Source of the DNA: a virus
Virus record (IMG/VR): IMGVR_UViG_3300032282_004692
Coordinates: 1 to 40,810 of that record
Length of the DNA stretch: 40,810 nt
Reading direction: 5' to 3' (one strand)
The notes below the pieces were generated by a model that saw nothing but the letters and a program-made list of their open reading frames with translations, was not told the DNA's origin and did not search any database. The position numbers were made by a program, and so were the translations under genes. Of the stretch, positions 1 through 6,303 are shown piece after piece (position 1 is the first letter of the stretch; each line of letters starts with the position of its first letter).

Positions 1-519
1 CTTATCAACAGGCATATTTTTATTGTCAAGAATGGGACACTTGCAACCTTGTGCATATGCTTCATCTGTGCCAGGAACTAAACCATTCCAAGGTTTATTC
101 CAAGATGTTCCATCATCTCTTGGAGCATCTTCATCAGTATATTCCTCAACATACTGCTCAGGAAGAACCCTTGCAAGTTTTTCTTTCAACTCACGAATTT
201 CTTCCTGCATAGCAAGAATATCGTCAGCATCATATCCCTGCCTATCTTGCAGTTCATATTCTTCCATCAACTTGTTCATCTGTGCTTCATCATTACCATC
301 GTTGAATGCCAAACGACATCCAGCATCCATAATGGCGTAATCATCAAATCCAACAGCACGAAGAAATCCCTTGAAAAGTTCAAAATACTGATGAACATTC
401 AAATCACTTGCAGGTGCTTCAATCGTGATGGTTTGCCTATCAACAAGTTCTGGAAAATACTTACTCGGTGTTGGTTCAGTGTCGTTGATGTAACAGAGTT
501 TGACTGTTGCGTGGTACAT
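1..519 (-). CDS. Hypothetical phage protein, C-terminus cut by window edge
   Basis: An open frame runs 173 codons from an ATG at 519 off the left edge, so the C-terminus is missing. I do not recognise the family. The visible part is acidic. A Glu/Asp-rich helical stretch (about residues 80-125) contains EEIRELKEKLARVLPEQY and may form a short coiled coil. It is followed by a Trp/Pro-containing segment and a Cys-x-Cys (CKCPILD). It is the first gene after the sigma70-type promoter at 575-603, so it is probably expressed early or middle. No clear Shine-Dalgarno precedes the start. Confidence 0.7.
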   Translation of the reverse strand, partial: MYHATVKLCYINDTEPTPSKYFPELVDRQTITIEAPASDLNVHQYFELFKGFLRAVGFDDYAIMDAGCRLAFNDGNDEAQMNKLMEEYELQDRQGYDADDILAMQEEIRELKEKLARVLPEQYVEEYTDEDAPRDDGTSWNKPWNGLVPGTDEAYAQGCKCPILDNKNMPVDK

Positions 520-574
520 AATGCGGGGTTTGTGGAGGTTTCAATGCGGGTTTTGCAGACCCTTCAATGCATAC

Positions 575-603
575 ATTATAAGAGTCCCAACTGGAAAAGT
601 CAA
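575..603 (-). promoter_or_regulatory. Sigma70-type promoter for the 1-519 gene
   Basis: On the minus strand, TTGACT (598-603) is followed after 17 nt by a perfect TATAAT (575-580). This is close to the host sigma70 consensus. The predicted start near 568 gives a leader of about 50 nt. That leader holds two copies of CCCGCATT (next to the start codon and about 25 nt upstream) and a short GGGT/ACCC stem. The 112-nt gap between 519 and 632 contains no other gene. Confidence 0.75.
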
Positions 604-631
604 GGGGCGGTAGGCGGTTTATGAATTGGTT

Positions 632-1027
632 TTATCGTCCTGTTACATCAACAAAGTCCTGTAGTATACCGTATCTAAAGTGCAAACGCAAGCGAGGCCA
701 ATCCTCCCATGCTCCATCCCAATTTGATGGATACACTTCAATATACTTGGTGATTTCATGGAGTTTGAACTTTCCATGCACACCAGTAGGAATCCATTCG
801 AAGTTTAAAAACCTTGCTTTATCATTGTATCGTTCATCATCTTTTGTAATCTCTTCAAATGTATGAGTGCCATGATATTGTGGATACCACAATCTACCTG
901 CTGGGTCTAACCAATAGTGTGTCATAGTGCCACCAATATCATCTTCGATGTCTTTGGTTTGACACTCTACATTTGTAAACTGCTCGCCCAAATTATATGA
1001 GCTTCTTAGATAATCAAACATTCCCAA
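632..1027 (-). CDS. MGMFDY-type conserved phage hypothetical protein
   Basis: 131 codons, starting MGMFDYLRSSYNLG. The first codon is TTG. GGGAGG lies about 9 nt upstream of the TTG but 15 nt from the next ATG, so the TTG start is preferred. Many small phage proteins begin MGMFDx, which also supports it. The protein is rich in Trp and Tyr with no membrane segment, and no function can be assigned. It follows the 58-aa gene by 17 nt, in line with co-transcription with the upstream minus-strand genes. Confidence 0.7.
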   Translation of the reverse strand: MGMFDYLRSSYNLGEQFTNVECQTKDIEDDIGGTMTHYWLDPAGRLWYPQYHGTHTFEEITKDDERYNDKARFLNFEWIPTGVHGKFKLHEITKYIEVYPSNWDGAWEDWPRLRLHFRYGILQDFVDVTGR

Positions 1028-1044
1028 GGTTCTTTACCTCCCGT

Positions 1045-1221
1045 TTATTTTTCATCAATGGAATAAATTTCAGAAAAATCTGTAACTACAAGTGTTACAT
1101 CTTGAAATCTGAGATCGCCCTTTTTAATCAGAATACAAATCTGATTGTCAGAACAAAAAGAAATAGTGCCGTTAATTCCTCTGTAACAAACTTGAGTTCC
1201 TTGTGAAAATTCTGGGATCAT
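1045..1221 (-). CDS. Small hypothetical protein (58 aa)
   Basis: 58 codons beginning MIPEFSQGTQVCYRG. The ATG overlaps the TGA of the upstream gene (ATGA, 1218-1221), typical of translational coupling. The sequence is a run of short beta-strand-like segments (VCYRGINGTISFC, ICILI, VTLVVTD), suggesting a small beta-barrel, perhaps SH3/KOW-like. That fold is inference from pattern only. Confidence 0.65.
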   Translation of the reverse strand: MIPEFSQGTQVCYRGINGTISFCSDNQICILIKKGDLRFQDVTLVVTDFSEIYSIDEK

Positions 1222-1493
1222 TCTATTCCAATAATGACTTTTCTTGCATAACTATCTAGTTCATCAGCAATTTCGTGTAACGTTTCCAGGACACAGTGAT
1301 AGCCGTTTTCCCATTCATTAGGCTTTTCTGCTGTTCTGAAGGGAGGAAAATCATTTGCAACCATTCTTATGACATCGGCATACATGTTCGCATCCGTTGC
1401 CCACCCAATCATTCTTTTAGATTTTGCTGCCATTATGGCAGCATGAATGCGTTCTGCTCGGTCAAATTTTGGAGAATAATAATCTTCAAACAT
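1218..1493 (-). CDS. Hypothetical protein (91 aa)
   Basis: 91 codons from an ATG at 1493 (MFEDYYSPKFDRAERIH), chosen because the longer frame would run back into the upstream gene ending at 1498. Mostly helical, soluble and acidic. No family recognised. The stop overlaps the start of the next gene (ATGA), so it belongs to the same minus-strand chain. Confidence 0.6.
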   Translation of the reverse strand: MFEDYYSPKFDRAERIHAAIMAAKSKRMIGWATDANMYADVIRMVANDFPPFRTAEKPNEWENGYHCVLETLHEIADELDSYARKVIIGIE

Positions 1494-1497
1494 AAGT

Positions 1498-1686
1498 TTA
1501 CAAAGCTTCGGTGGCAACACACAGGATATTATACTCTTCACCGTTATCAGTCATGTACCATTCATGAAATTCTTGAGCGATAGCTAGACAGTTATGAATG
1601 TCATCCTTCTGTTCATGATATTTCATGCGACATTCTGCCCAGTTGAGAGTGTTTTCCACATAATCGTTGACTTCGGAAGGTTTCAT
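1498..1686 (-). CDS. Hypothetical protein (62 aa)
   Basis: 62 codons from an ATG at 1686 (MKPSEVNDYVENTLNWAE). An upstream in-frame start at 1725 would lie inside the terminator hairpin at 1711-1728 and is rejected. The protein is acidic and helical with no recognisable domain. It sits just downstream of the terminator that ends the CobS-like gene; no promoter of its own was found between the hairpin and the start. Confidence 0.6.
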   Translation of the reverse strand: MKPSEVNDYVENTLNWAECRMKYHEQKDDIHNCLAIAQEFHEWYMTDNGEEYNILCVATEAL

Positions 1687-1710
1687 AGAAAAAAAGCAAA
1701 AGACAAAAGA

Positions 1711-1728
1711 GGGGTGGTTTCCCACCCC
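1711..1728 (-). terminator. Intrinsic terminator after the CobS-like gene
   Basis: A perfect 7-bp stem (GGGGTGG / CCACCCC, 4-nt loop) on the minus strand is followed by the T-rich run TCTTTTGTCTTTTGC. It lies about 12 nt past the CobS-like stop codon. The U-tract is interrupted, so termination may be partial. Confidence 0.65.
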
Positions 1729-1739
1729 ACAGAAAGTGT

Positions 1740-2849
1740 TTAGAATGTGGTAGTTTCTTGAGCAACTTCTGGATCGCTGCCATCAATTTTACCATATAGT
1801 TCAAGAAAGCTTTCTTTGGTTGTGTCATCAAAACGATTGACACACACGTCGATAGCTTTTTTGCGGTTCTTGAAGATACCAAATGCACGAACGATGTGTA
1901 CGAGACGACGAGTGGAAATAATTTCATCCACAGCACCATCTTTGAAAGACTTGCGAATGATGTCAGCCCATTTGGTCAAATTGTCAATAAACTCAGCATC
2001 CAAACAATCCATGCTAGTTGCAAGTTTGGTGAGAATTTTGTTCTCAGTAGCAATGCTGGGATACTCTTGCTCAAACGTGATAGGGAAACGTTCGAGGAAG
2101 GCTTCGTTAAGGACATTGGTGCCAATGAAGCGACCATCGTCAGATCCTTTGCCTTTGGTGTTGGCAGTAGCAATCACGTTGAATCCTGCTTTGGGTTCAA
2201 CGAAACGTCCAATTTTTTTCATGAACACACCGTTGCCCTCAAGGATGGGCTGGAGGCAAAGAATTTTGTTACTAGCAAGGTCAATTTCATCGAGTAGCAA
2301 GATTGCCCCTCGCTCCAGTGCCTCAATGACAGGTCCGTTATGCCAAACAGTTGACCCATTGACAAGACGAAAACCACCAATAAGATCGTCCTCATCAGTT
2401 TCAATAGTAATGTTGACACGAATCAGTTCACGCTTGAGAGAAGCACAAGCTTGTTCAACCCCAAAAGTTTTGCCGTTACCACTGAGACCAGTGATGAACA
2501 CAGGATAAAACTGATTAGACGAAATAACCTTTTTAATATCAGAGAAGTTACCAAAGCTGACGAAGTTATCATCTTTAGAAGGAATCAAATCAAGAGATTC
2601 CATAGAGTCTGCAAAAGCACCGCTGTGCCAGTTGGCAGAATTCTCTACGGCGGGGGCATTAAAATTTTTTTCAAGCTGTTCGGCTACAGTCAAATTCCAT
2701 TTGCCATGACCAGTTTTGTACTGATCCAGTCGTTTGGAAATGGTGGGATAGGACACGTTGAAATGTGTTGCTGCAGCACGAATTGCGTCAGCACCAAATT
2801 CTTGTCCGTGATTCTCAGCCAAGTAAGCGGTGATTTCAGAATTTTTCAT
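1740..2849 (-). CDS. cobS: CobS-like AAA+ ATPase (MoxR/CbbQ type)
   Basis: 369 aa from ATG 2849. Residues about 1-50 form a DNA-binding-like N-terminal region (AIRAAATHFNVSYPTISKRL, helix-turn-helix pattern). The ATPase core follows, with Walker A GLSGNGKT (121-128) and Walker B LLLDEID (184-190). The pattern fits AAA_5/MoxR-type ATPases, known in cyanophages as 'CobS' after the cobaltochelatase subunit. Earlier in-frame ATGs exist at 2891 and 2867; I chose 2849 because MKNSEITAYLAENHGQEFG matches the usual N-terminus as I remember it, although no Shine-Dalgarno decides it. A lone TATACT at 2892-2897 could be a -10 box without a clear -35. MoxR ATPases normally act with a VWA protein, and one lies at 4074-6239. 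A true cobalamin role is unproven, since no CobN is seen here. Confidence 0.9.
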   Translation of the reverse strand: MKNSEITAYLAENHGQEFGADAIRAAATHFNVSYPTISKRLDQYKTGHGKWNLTVAEQLEKNFNAPAVENSANWHSGAFADSMESLDLIPSKDDNFVSFGNFSDIKKVISSNQFYPVFITGLSGNGKTFGVEQACASLKRELIRVNITIETDEDDLIGGFRLVNGSTVWHNGPVIEALERGAILLLDEIDLASNKILCLQPILEGNGVFMKKIGRFVEPKAGFNVIATANTKGKGSDDGRFIGTNVLNEAFLERFPITFEQEYPSIATENKILTKLATSMDCLDAEFIDNLTKWADIIRKSFKDGAVDEIISTRRLVHIVRAFGIFKNRKKAIDVCVNRFDDTTKESFLELYGKIDGSDPEVAQETTTF

Positions 2850-2911
2850 GGTAGAAATGCGAGGCATCGTTTTTGCGGTGAACACTCCCATAGTATACAG
2901 GAGAAGGTTGG

Positions 2912-2946
2912 GGAACGCCAGTGTTGAATGATAAGCGTTCCTTATG
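2912..2946. repeat. Repeat copy 1 with alternative hairpins
   Basis: The sequence TGATAAGCGTTCCTTATG (2929-2946) recurs with one change at 4061-4078. It folds as ATAAG/CTTAT (2931-2945). The longer GGAACGC (2912-2918) / GCGTTCC (2935-2941) stem would compete with it. It lies just past the stop codon of the 59-aa gene (2947) and upstream of the CobS-like gene. No T-run follows, so it is not a classical terminator; an RNA-processing or stability element is possible. Confidence 0.5.
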
Positions 2947-3126
2947 TTACTTAAACTTCAATCGTTTTGGTTTCTTAGATGAGGATTTGGGAATTCTACA
3001 CTTTGGATTTTTTTTATGAATCTGAATAAAAGCCTTAGCTTCGTCTTCAGTTTGAAAATCTGCAAGTTGAAATCCTTCGTGAATAATTACTACTCTTTCT
3101 CCCCAGGGAACTATAGTATAAGTCAT
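2947..3126 (-). CDS. Small basic hypothetical protein (59 aa)
   Basis: 59 codons, MTYTIVPWGERVVIIHEGF at the start and a Lys/Arg/Ser-rich tail (KSSSKKPKRLKFK) at the end. The middle reads DFQTEDEAKAFIQIHKKNP. The ATG overlaps the TGA of the upstream 41-aa gene (ATGA at 3123-3126). The basic tail suggests nucleic-acid contact, but the function is unknown. Confidence 0.6.
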   Translation of the reverse strand: MTYTIVPWGERVVIIHEGFQLADFQTEDEAKAFIQIHKKNPKCRIPKSSSKKPKRLKFK

Positions 3127-3248
3127 CCATCCAAAAAAATATAGTCAGTATTTTTTTGTTTAAACGCTGCTGCCTGTTTCTCGGTTTTGAAAAAGACAGA
3201 CAACACCGTTTTGGGATACCCTAAATGTACATATCGAAGACGAATCAT
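3123..3248 (-). CDS. Tiny hypothetical protein (41 aa)
   Basis: 41 codons, MIRLRYVHLGYPKTVLSVFF at the start. Both ends overlap neighbours through ATGA (3245-3248 and 3123-3126), which supports a real coupled gene despite its size. The middle (FFKTEKQAAAFKQKN) resembles the DFQTEDEAKAF stretch of the next gene in position and pattern, so the two may be related by duplication. Function unknown. Confidence 0.55.
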   Translation of the reverse strand: MIRLRYVHLGYPKTVLSVFFKTEKQAAAFKQKNTDYIFLDG

Positions 3249-3529
3249 ACCATCACCCATTCAATAGATTCTGGCGTTTCAACCCATTCACTACCATCGT
3301 ACTCGCATACGCGATACATTTCATTAACATATGCAATACGAAGATCGGCATGGCTTGCACAGGCTTCTTCGCCTAGGGTTTCCACCACTTCAACCAGAGC
3401 AGCATCATGGCGGCAAAAATCACCATATTCATCAATGGAATTGCCAGTCAATTCTTCATAGAGATCAAGAGCGGCTTGTGAGAGATGAAAACCGCCGTAG
3501 GAACCGTTGTAGACAACTTTCGTTTTCAT
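3245..3529 (-). CDS. Conserved phage hypothetical protein (94 aa)
   Basis: 94 codons from ATG 3529 (MKTKVVYNGSYGGFHLS). The longer start at 3553 would overlap the upstream coding end and lacks support. Acidic, soluble, with Cys-His residues around 40-60 (FCRHDAALVEVVETLGEEAC). I recall the VVYNGxYGGF opening from other phage hypotheticals but know no function. Its stop overlaps the 41-aa gene. Confidence 0.6.
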   Translation of the reverse strand: MKTKVVYNGSYGGFHLSQAALDLYEELTGNSIDEYGDFCRHDAALVEVVETLGEEACASHADLRIAYVNEMYRVCEYDGSEWVETPESIEWVMV

Positions 3530-3537
3530 GGTTTTAA

Positions 3538-3960
3538 TTAGTAAGAGGAACAAGAAGCATGGGACCAGACAGGTTGACCCTGTTCCTGGTCATCATAAAC
3601 ATACAGATATTCACAACCACAATCGCCAGCGTAATCAAACATTTCTTGATATGTATTGAAATGTTTTGGTTCAATATCTACATCACCTCGCTCATCATAA
3701 TACAGAGGTTGTTCTTCACGAGTTTTGTCGTAAATTGATACGCCCTCTGCATCTTTTCCTTGATACTCAGACTGCCAAGTGTGAGTTGTTTTCAATGAAG
3801 AGATGTCACCACCATCAATCAATTTGATGACATCATCACGATTTTGATAATCTTCTTGAAGAATCTTACCATTATGTTCAACATAGCCATCGTAGTGGCA
3901 ATAGACGCCAGTGTAGGTGTTGTCTGAATGTTTGATTGCAATGTAGGAACGAGTTGCCAT
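3538..3960 (-). CDS. Conserved phage hypothetical protein (140 aa)
   Basis: 140 codons from ATG 3960 (MATRSYIAIKHSDNTYTGVYCHYDGYVEHNG). The frame extends upstream to 4056, but that would cover the promoter and 5' hairpin, so the internal ATG is chosen. Proteins with this ATRSYIAI...YCHWDGY-type opening are widespread in phages without assigned function. The C-terminus is acidic and Cys-containing (YAGDCGCEYLYVYDD). It is the first gene after the promoter at 4024-4052. Confidence 0.65.
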   Translation of the reverse strand: MATRSYIAIKHSDNTYTGVYCHYDGYVEHNGKILQEDYQNRDDVIKLIDGGDISSLKTTHTWQSEYQGKDAEGVSIYDKTREEQPLYYDERGDVDIEPKHFNTYQEMFDYAGDCGCEYLYVYDDQEQGQPVWSHASCSSY

Positions 3961-3987
3961 AATTGAATCGCGAAGGTGGTTGGGTTG

Positions 3988-4011
3988 GATGGGGGTTGAA
4001 CCGCCCCCATC
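3988..4011 (-). promoter_or_regulatory. 5'-UTR stem-loop
   Basis: A perfect 8-bp stem (GATGGGGG / CCCCCATC, 8-nt loop) starts a few nt downstream of the predicted transcription start of the promoter at 4024-4052. It has no U-tract and so is not an intrinsic terminator. A stable hairpin at a transcript 5' end often slows RNase E decay; that role here is inference. Confidence 0.5.
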
Positions 4012-4023
4012 GCTTACTTTGTA

Positions 4024-4052
4024 AGAATACCAAGGATGCCAAGACATGTCAA
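4024..4052 (-). promoter_or_regulatory. Sigma70-type promoter
   Basis: On the minus strand a perfect TTGACA (4047-4052) is followed after 17 nt by TATTCT (4024-4029), which matches the -10 consensus at four of six positions. It should drive the chain of small genes from 3960 down to 2947. Confidence 0.6.
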
Positions 4053-4060
4053 TCATTTTT

Positions 4061-4078
4061 TGATAAGCGTTGCTTATG
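4061..4078. repeat. Repeat copy 2, perfect hairpin
   Basis: TGATAAGCGTTGCTTATG, one base different from 2929-2946. Here ATAAGC/GCTTAT (4063-4077) is a perfect 6-bp stem with a 3-nt loop. It overlaps the stop codon of the VWA gene, in the same relative place as copy 1 to the 59-aa gene's stop. Confidence 0.5.
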
Positions 4079-6239
4079 CAACTTCCTCCATGAATAAGGT
4101 GAGAAATTTTTTGTTGAAAGATTTTTTCTTTAACATTTTGGTAAAAGCACTGCGAATTTGACCGTGCGTGGCATTCTCATCAACATTGAATTCTGCCGTC
4201 GTCGTCAATGCAGCACCACCAGGAAGAACATACTGAGCATGATAGCCATTTTTGGTAATCATGTGACACTTGGTTTTGTCCCAAGCAGCCAATGCTGCAT
4301 CAATTTTTTGAGTTTCTTCAAATGTACGAATAAAATATTTGGCTTCGCTTCCTGTACAAATACGAATATTAATAAACTTAGTGGTTGGATTGAGATCTTT
4401 GACGTAATTGATAAAATTGGAAGTTACCTCAATGTTTGTTGATGCTGAGGGATACACTCTACCATTTTTGCGATTGCGAAGATGAACACGCTCAGTAAAT
4501 CCACCGTAGCCCAGATAGTCACGATGTTCGTAACGACGACGGAAAGTAATTCCACCATCTTCACCATCAGTTAAAGTAATGAAAGTAAGTTTCTGTGTAC
4601 GATATTTTTTGTGGAACATGTCAATCAAACTATCGTACAGACAAATCGATTGATTCAACGGTGTGCCACCCAAGTTCAACCCAATAGGAACATCCAAAGA
4701 ACTATTGAAATTCAGAGAAGCAGCCACGGAATATAGATTGCGAGCATGAATTTCAAATGTACTATTGTTTGTTTTACCAGAAAGAAGATGAAGAAAGCGC
4801 AAATCCGAATGAACAACGACTTGATTTTCTACAGCATGAATGGCAGATTCAAGTTTATATTTTTGAATGTTGGCACTATTGCTAAAAGCGTATACTTCAA
4901 AAGAAATATTTACTTTGCGGCAGAACCAAGTAAGATTTAAAATTTGTTTTACACAAGGCAAAATAGTATGAGTCATGCTGCCAGACCAATCAAGCATGAA
5001 AATCATGCCATGATTTTTAGAATTTGGAACCACGGCAACTTTTTTAAACAAATCTTCATTCCATTTATAAGTATGAAGTTTGTTGGTATTAAGAACGCCA
5101 GTGCGAGAAATTGAAGAGCGACTGTAAGCATCAGCCGATTTCTTCATTTCAAATTCTTTGACCAAATAATTTACTTCTTTCTGTGCTTCTTTTTTAAAAG
5201 CGTTGTAACTTTCCCTATATTCAAGAATATTTTTATATGCTTGCTCAAGACGCCAAGAGGTGAATTCATCACCATTTTTCACGTCTTTACAAATATCATC
5301 ATAATATTCGGAAATGTCATGATGAATGTCTGTAATTGGAACAATATAACTTTCTGCATCATATTTGGGAATCTCAACATATTGCAGTTGATTAAATGCA
5401 TCTAATTTTTTTGTAAGTTTCTCAAGATTTTCGGTCAAAGACTTATCAGTCTTTGCTTCCATATCAGCAGCATCTAATCCAGCCCCATCACTAGAGCTAA
5501 TATCACTTTCTTCCGAATCTTGTTGTTCTGAAAAATTTTCATCGGGTTGTTGTTCATCCGCGAAATCTCCAAAACCTTCTTCGGAATTTTGTTGTTCTGA
5601 AGAATTCAAAGAACCACTTCCAGGCTCACCATTTTCTTTTGCACCAAGATCAAGATCATTTTTAATGGTAGTTTGATGATCTTTCTGATAGTTGAAAATA
5701 GCATATGCTGCTTCAATGGCTTCTTTAAAAGTCTCAGCAACAGAAACCATTTCGACAAATTGCTTCTCTTCGTCTTTGAACGGAATTAAACTATTGATAG
5801 TATGAATTCCAATTTTAAAGTGCAAATTGATGCGATCAATTAGAGTTAGTTCTTCAATATCATCATCAGCAATTCCGAAGAAATCATCATCATTCAATTC
5901 TTGATAACCACGACAAAAATTGCGACCAAGCCCAGGAAATTTACGCTTCATGAGCTTTTCAATGCGAGCATCTTCAGTCACATTCAAAAAAGATTTGGGA
6001 AGATTCTCAACAGGAATGATGTCATTCCAATCTTCATTGGGTGTGAACAGGGCGTGACCCACTTCATGACCCACAAGAAGGTCATACACGTCTTGAGAAG
6101 CGGTTTCCCACAGTGGCAGTGTCAGAATGCGTTTGCTTACGTTAAACTGTGCTGTGCTCACCTGGCGGTGCTCTACAATCAAGTTTTCAGTTGCCAGTAG
6201 GCGAGCAAGCTGACCCTTGACTTCGATGTTGATGGTCAT
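4074..6239 (-). CDS. CobT-like VWA protein with metallopeptidase-type N-terminus
   Basis: 721 aa. Residues 54-66 contain HEVGH (58-62), the zinc-peptidase HExxH pattern, followed by TEDARIEKLM (88-97), which could supply a third ligand. Residues 200-265 are an acidic Glu/Gln/Ser linker, and 270-370 are helical. The C-terminal von Willebrand A domain has a full MIDAS: D417-x-S419-x-S421, T526 and D558. This matches the VWA partner (CobT-like, often labelled 'peptidase' in cyanophages) of MoxR-type ATPases; the CobS-like ATPase lies nearby in the same orientation. Such pairs generally remodel or insert metals into client proteins; the client here is unknown. The gene has its own TTGACA promoter (6263-6290). 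Confidence 0.85.
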   Translation of the reverse strand: MTINIEVKGQLARLLATENLIVEHRQVSTAQFNVSKRILTLPLWETASQDVYDLLVGHEVGHALFTPNEDWNDIIPVENLPKSFLNVTEDARIEKLMKRKFPGLGRNFCRGYQELNDDDFFGIADDDIEELTLIDRINLHFKIGIHTINSLIPFKDEEKQFVEMVSVAETFKEAIEAAYAIFNYQKDHQTTIKNDLDLGAKENGEPGSGSLNSSEQQNSEEGFGDFADEQQPDENFSEQQDSEESDISSSDGAGLDAADMEAKTDKSLTENLEKLTKKLDAFNQLQYVEIPKYDAESYIVPITDIHHDISEYYDDICKDVKNGDEFTSWRLEQAYKNILEYRESYNAFKKEAQKEVNYLVKEFEMKKSADAYSRSSISRTGVLNTNKLHTYKWNEDLFKKVAVVPNSKNHGMIFMLDWSGSMTHTILPCVKQILNLTWFCRKVNISFEVYAFSNSANIQKYKLESAIHAVENQVVVHSDLRFLHLLSGKTNNSTFEIHARNLYSVAASLNFNSSLDVPIGLNLGGTPLNQSICLYDSLIDMFHKKYRTQKLTFITLTDGEDGGITFRRRYEHRDYLGYGGFTERVHLRNRKNGRVYPSASTNIEVTSNFINYVKDLNPTTKFINIRICTGSEAKYFIRTFEETQKIDAALAAWDKTKCHMITKNGYHAQYVLPGGAALTTTAEFNVDENATHGQIRSAFTKMLKKKSFNKKFLTLFMEEVA

Positions 6240-6262
6240 GGACTTCTGTGTGAACTGAGACC

Positions 6263-6290
6263 ATCATACACCAAAAAGGGGGGCTGTCAA
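6263..6290 (-). promoter_or_regulatory. Sigma70-type promoter nested in a terminator
   Basis: On the minus strand a perfect TTGACA (6285-6290) is followed after 16 nt by TATGAT (6263-6268). The -35 box lies in the loop and 3' arm edge of the terminator hairpin at 6275-6299, while the predicted start (about 6256) lies beyond the hairpin. Transcripts from this promoter would not contain the hairpin. It drives the VWA gene. Confidence 0.7.
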
Positions 6291-6299
6291 CCCCCCTTT
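6275..6299 (-). terminator. Intrinsic terminator of the fibre gene
   Basis: A 9-bp perfect stem (AAAGGGGGG / CCCCCCTTT, 7-nt loop) begins 4 nt past the fibre stop codon. On the minus strand the 3' arm runs into CCCTTTTTGG. The stem is GC-rich at its top and flanked by A/T runs on both sides. Confidence 0.8.
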
Positions 6300-6303
6300 C
6301 AAA

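Noticed and set aside
1-2927. Plus-strand open frames of 60-230 codons opposite the minus-strand genes
   Set aside because: They lie opposite genes with clear motifs or overlap-coupled starts, have odd composition (Cys/Ser/Arg-rich) and lack ribosome sites.
3988-4011. tRNA-like T-arm (GGTTCAACCCCC)
   Set aside because: No acceptor, D or anticodon arms fit around it; it is a simple 8-bp hairpin.
1740-6239. Reading the CobS/VWA pair as a complete cobaltochelatase
   Set aside because: No CobN or other cobalamin gene is present in the window, and the VWA protein carries a peptidase-like N-terminus, so the pathway claim is not supported here.
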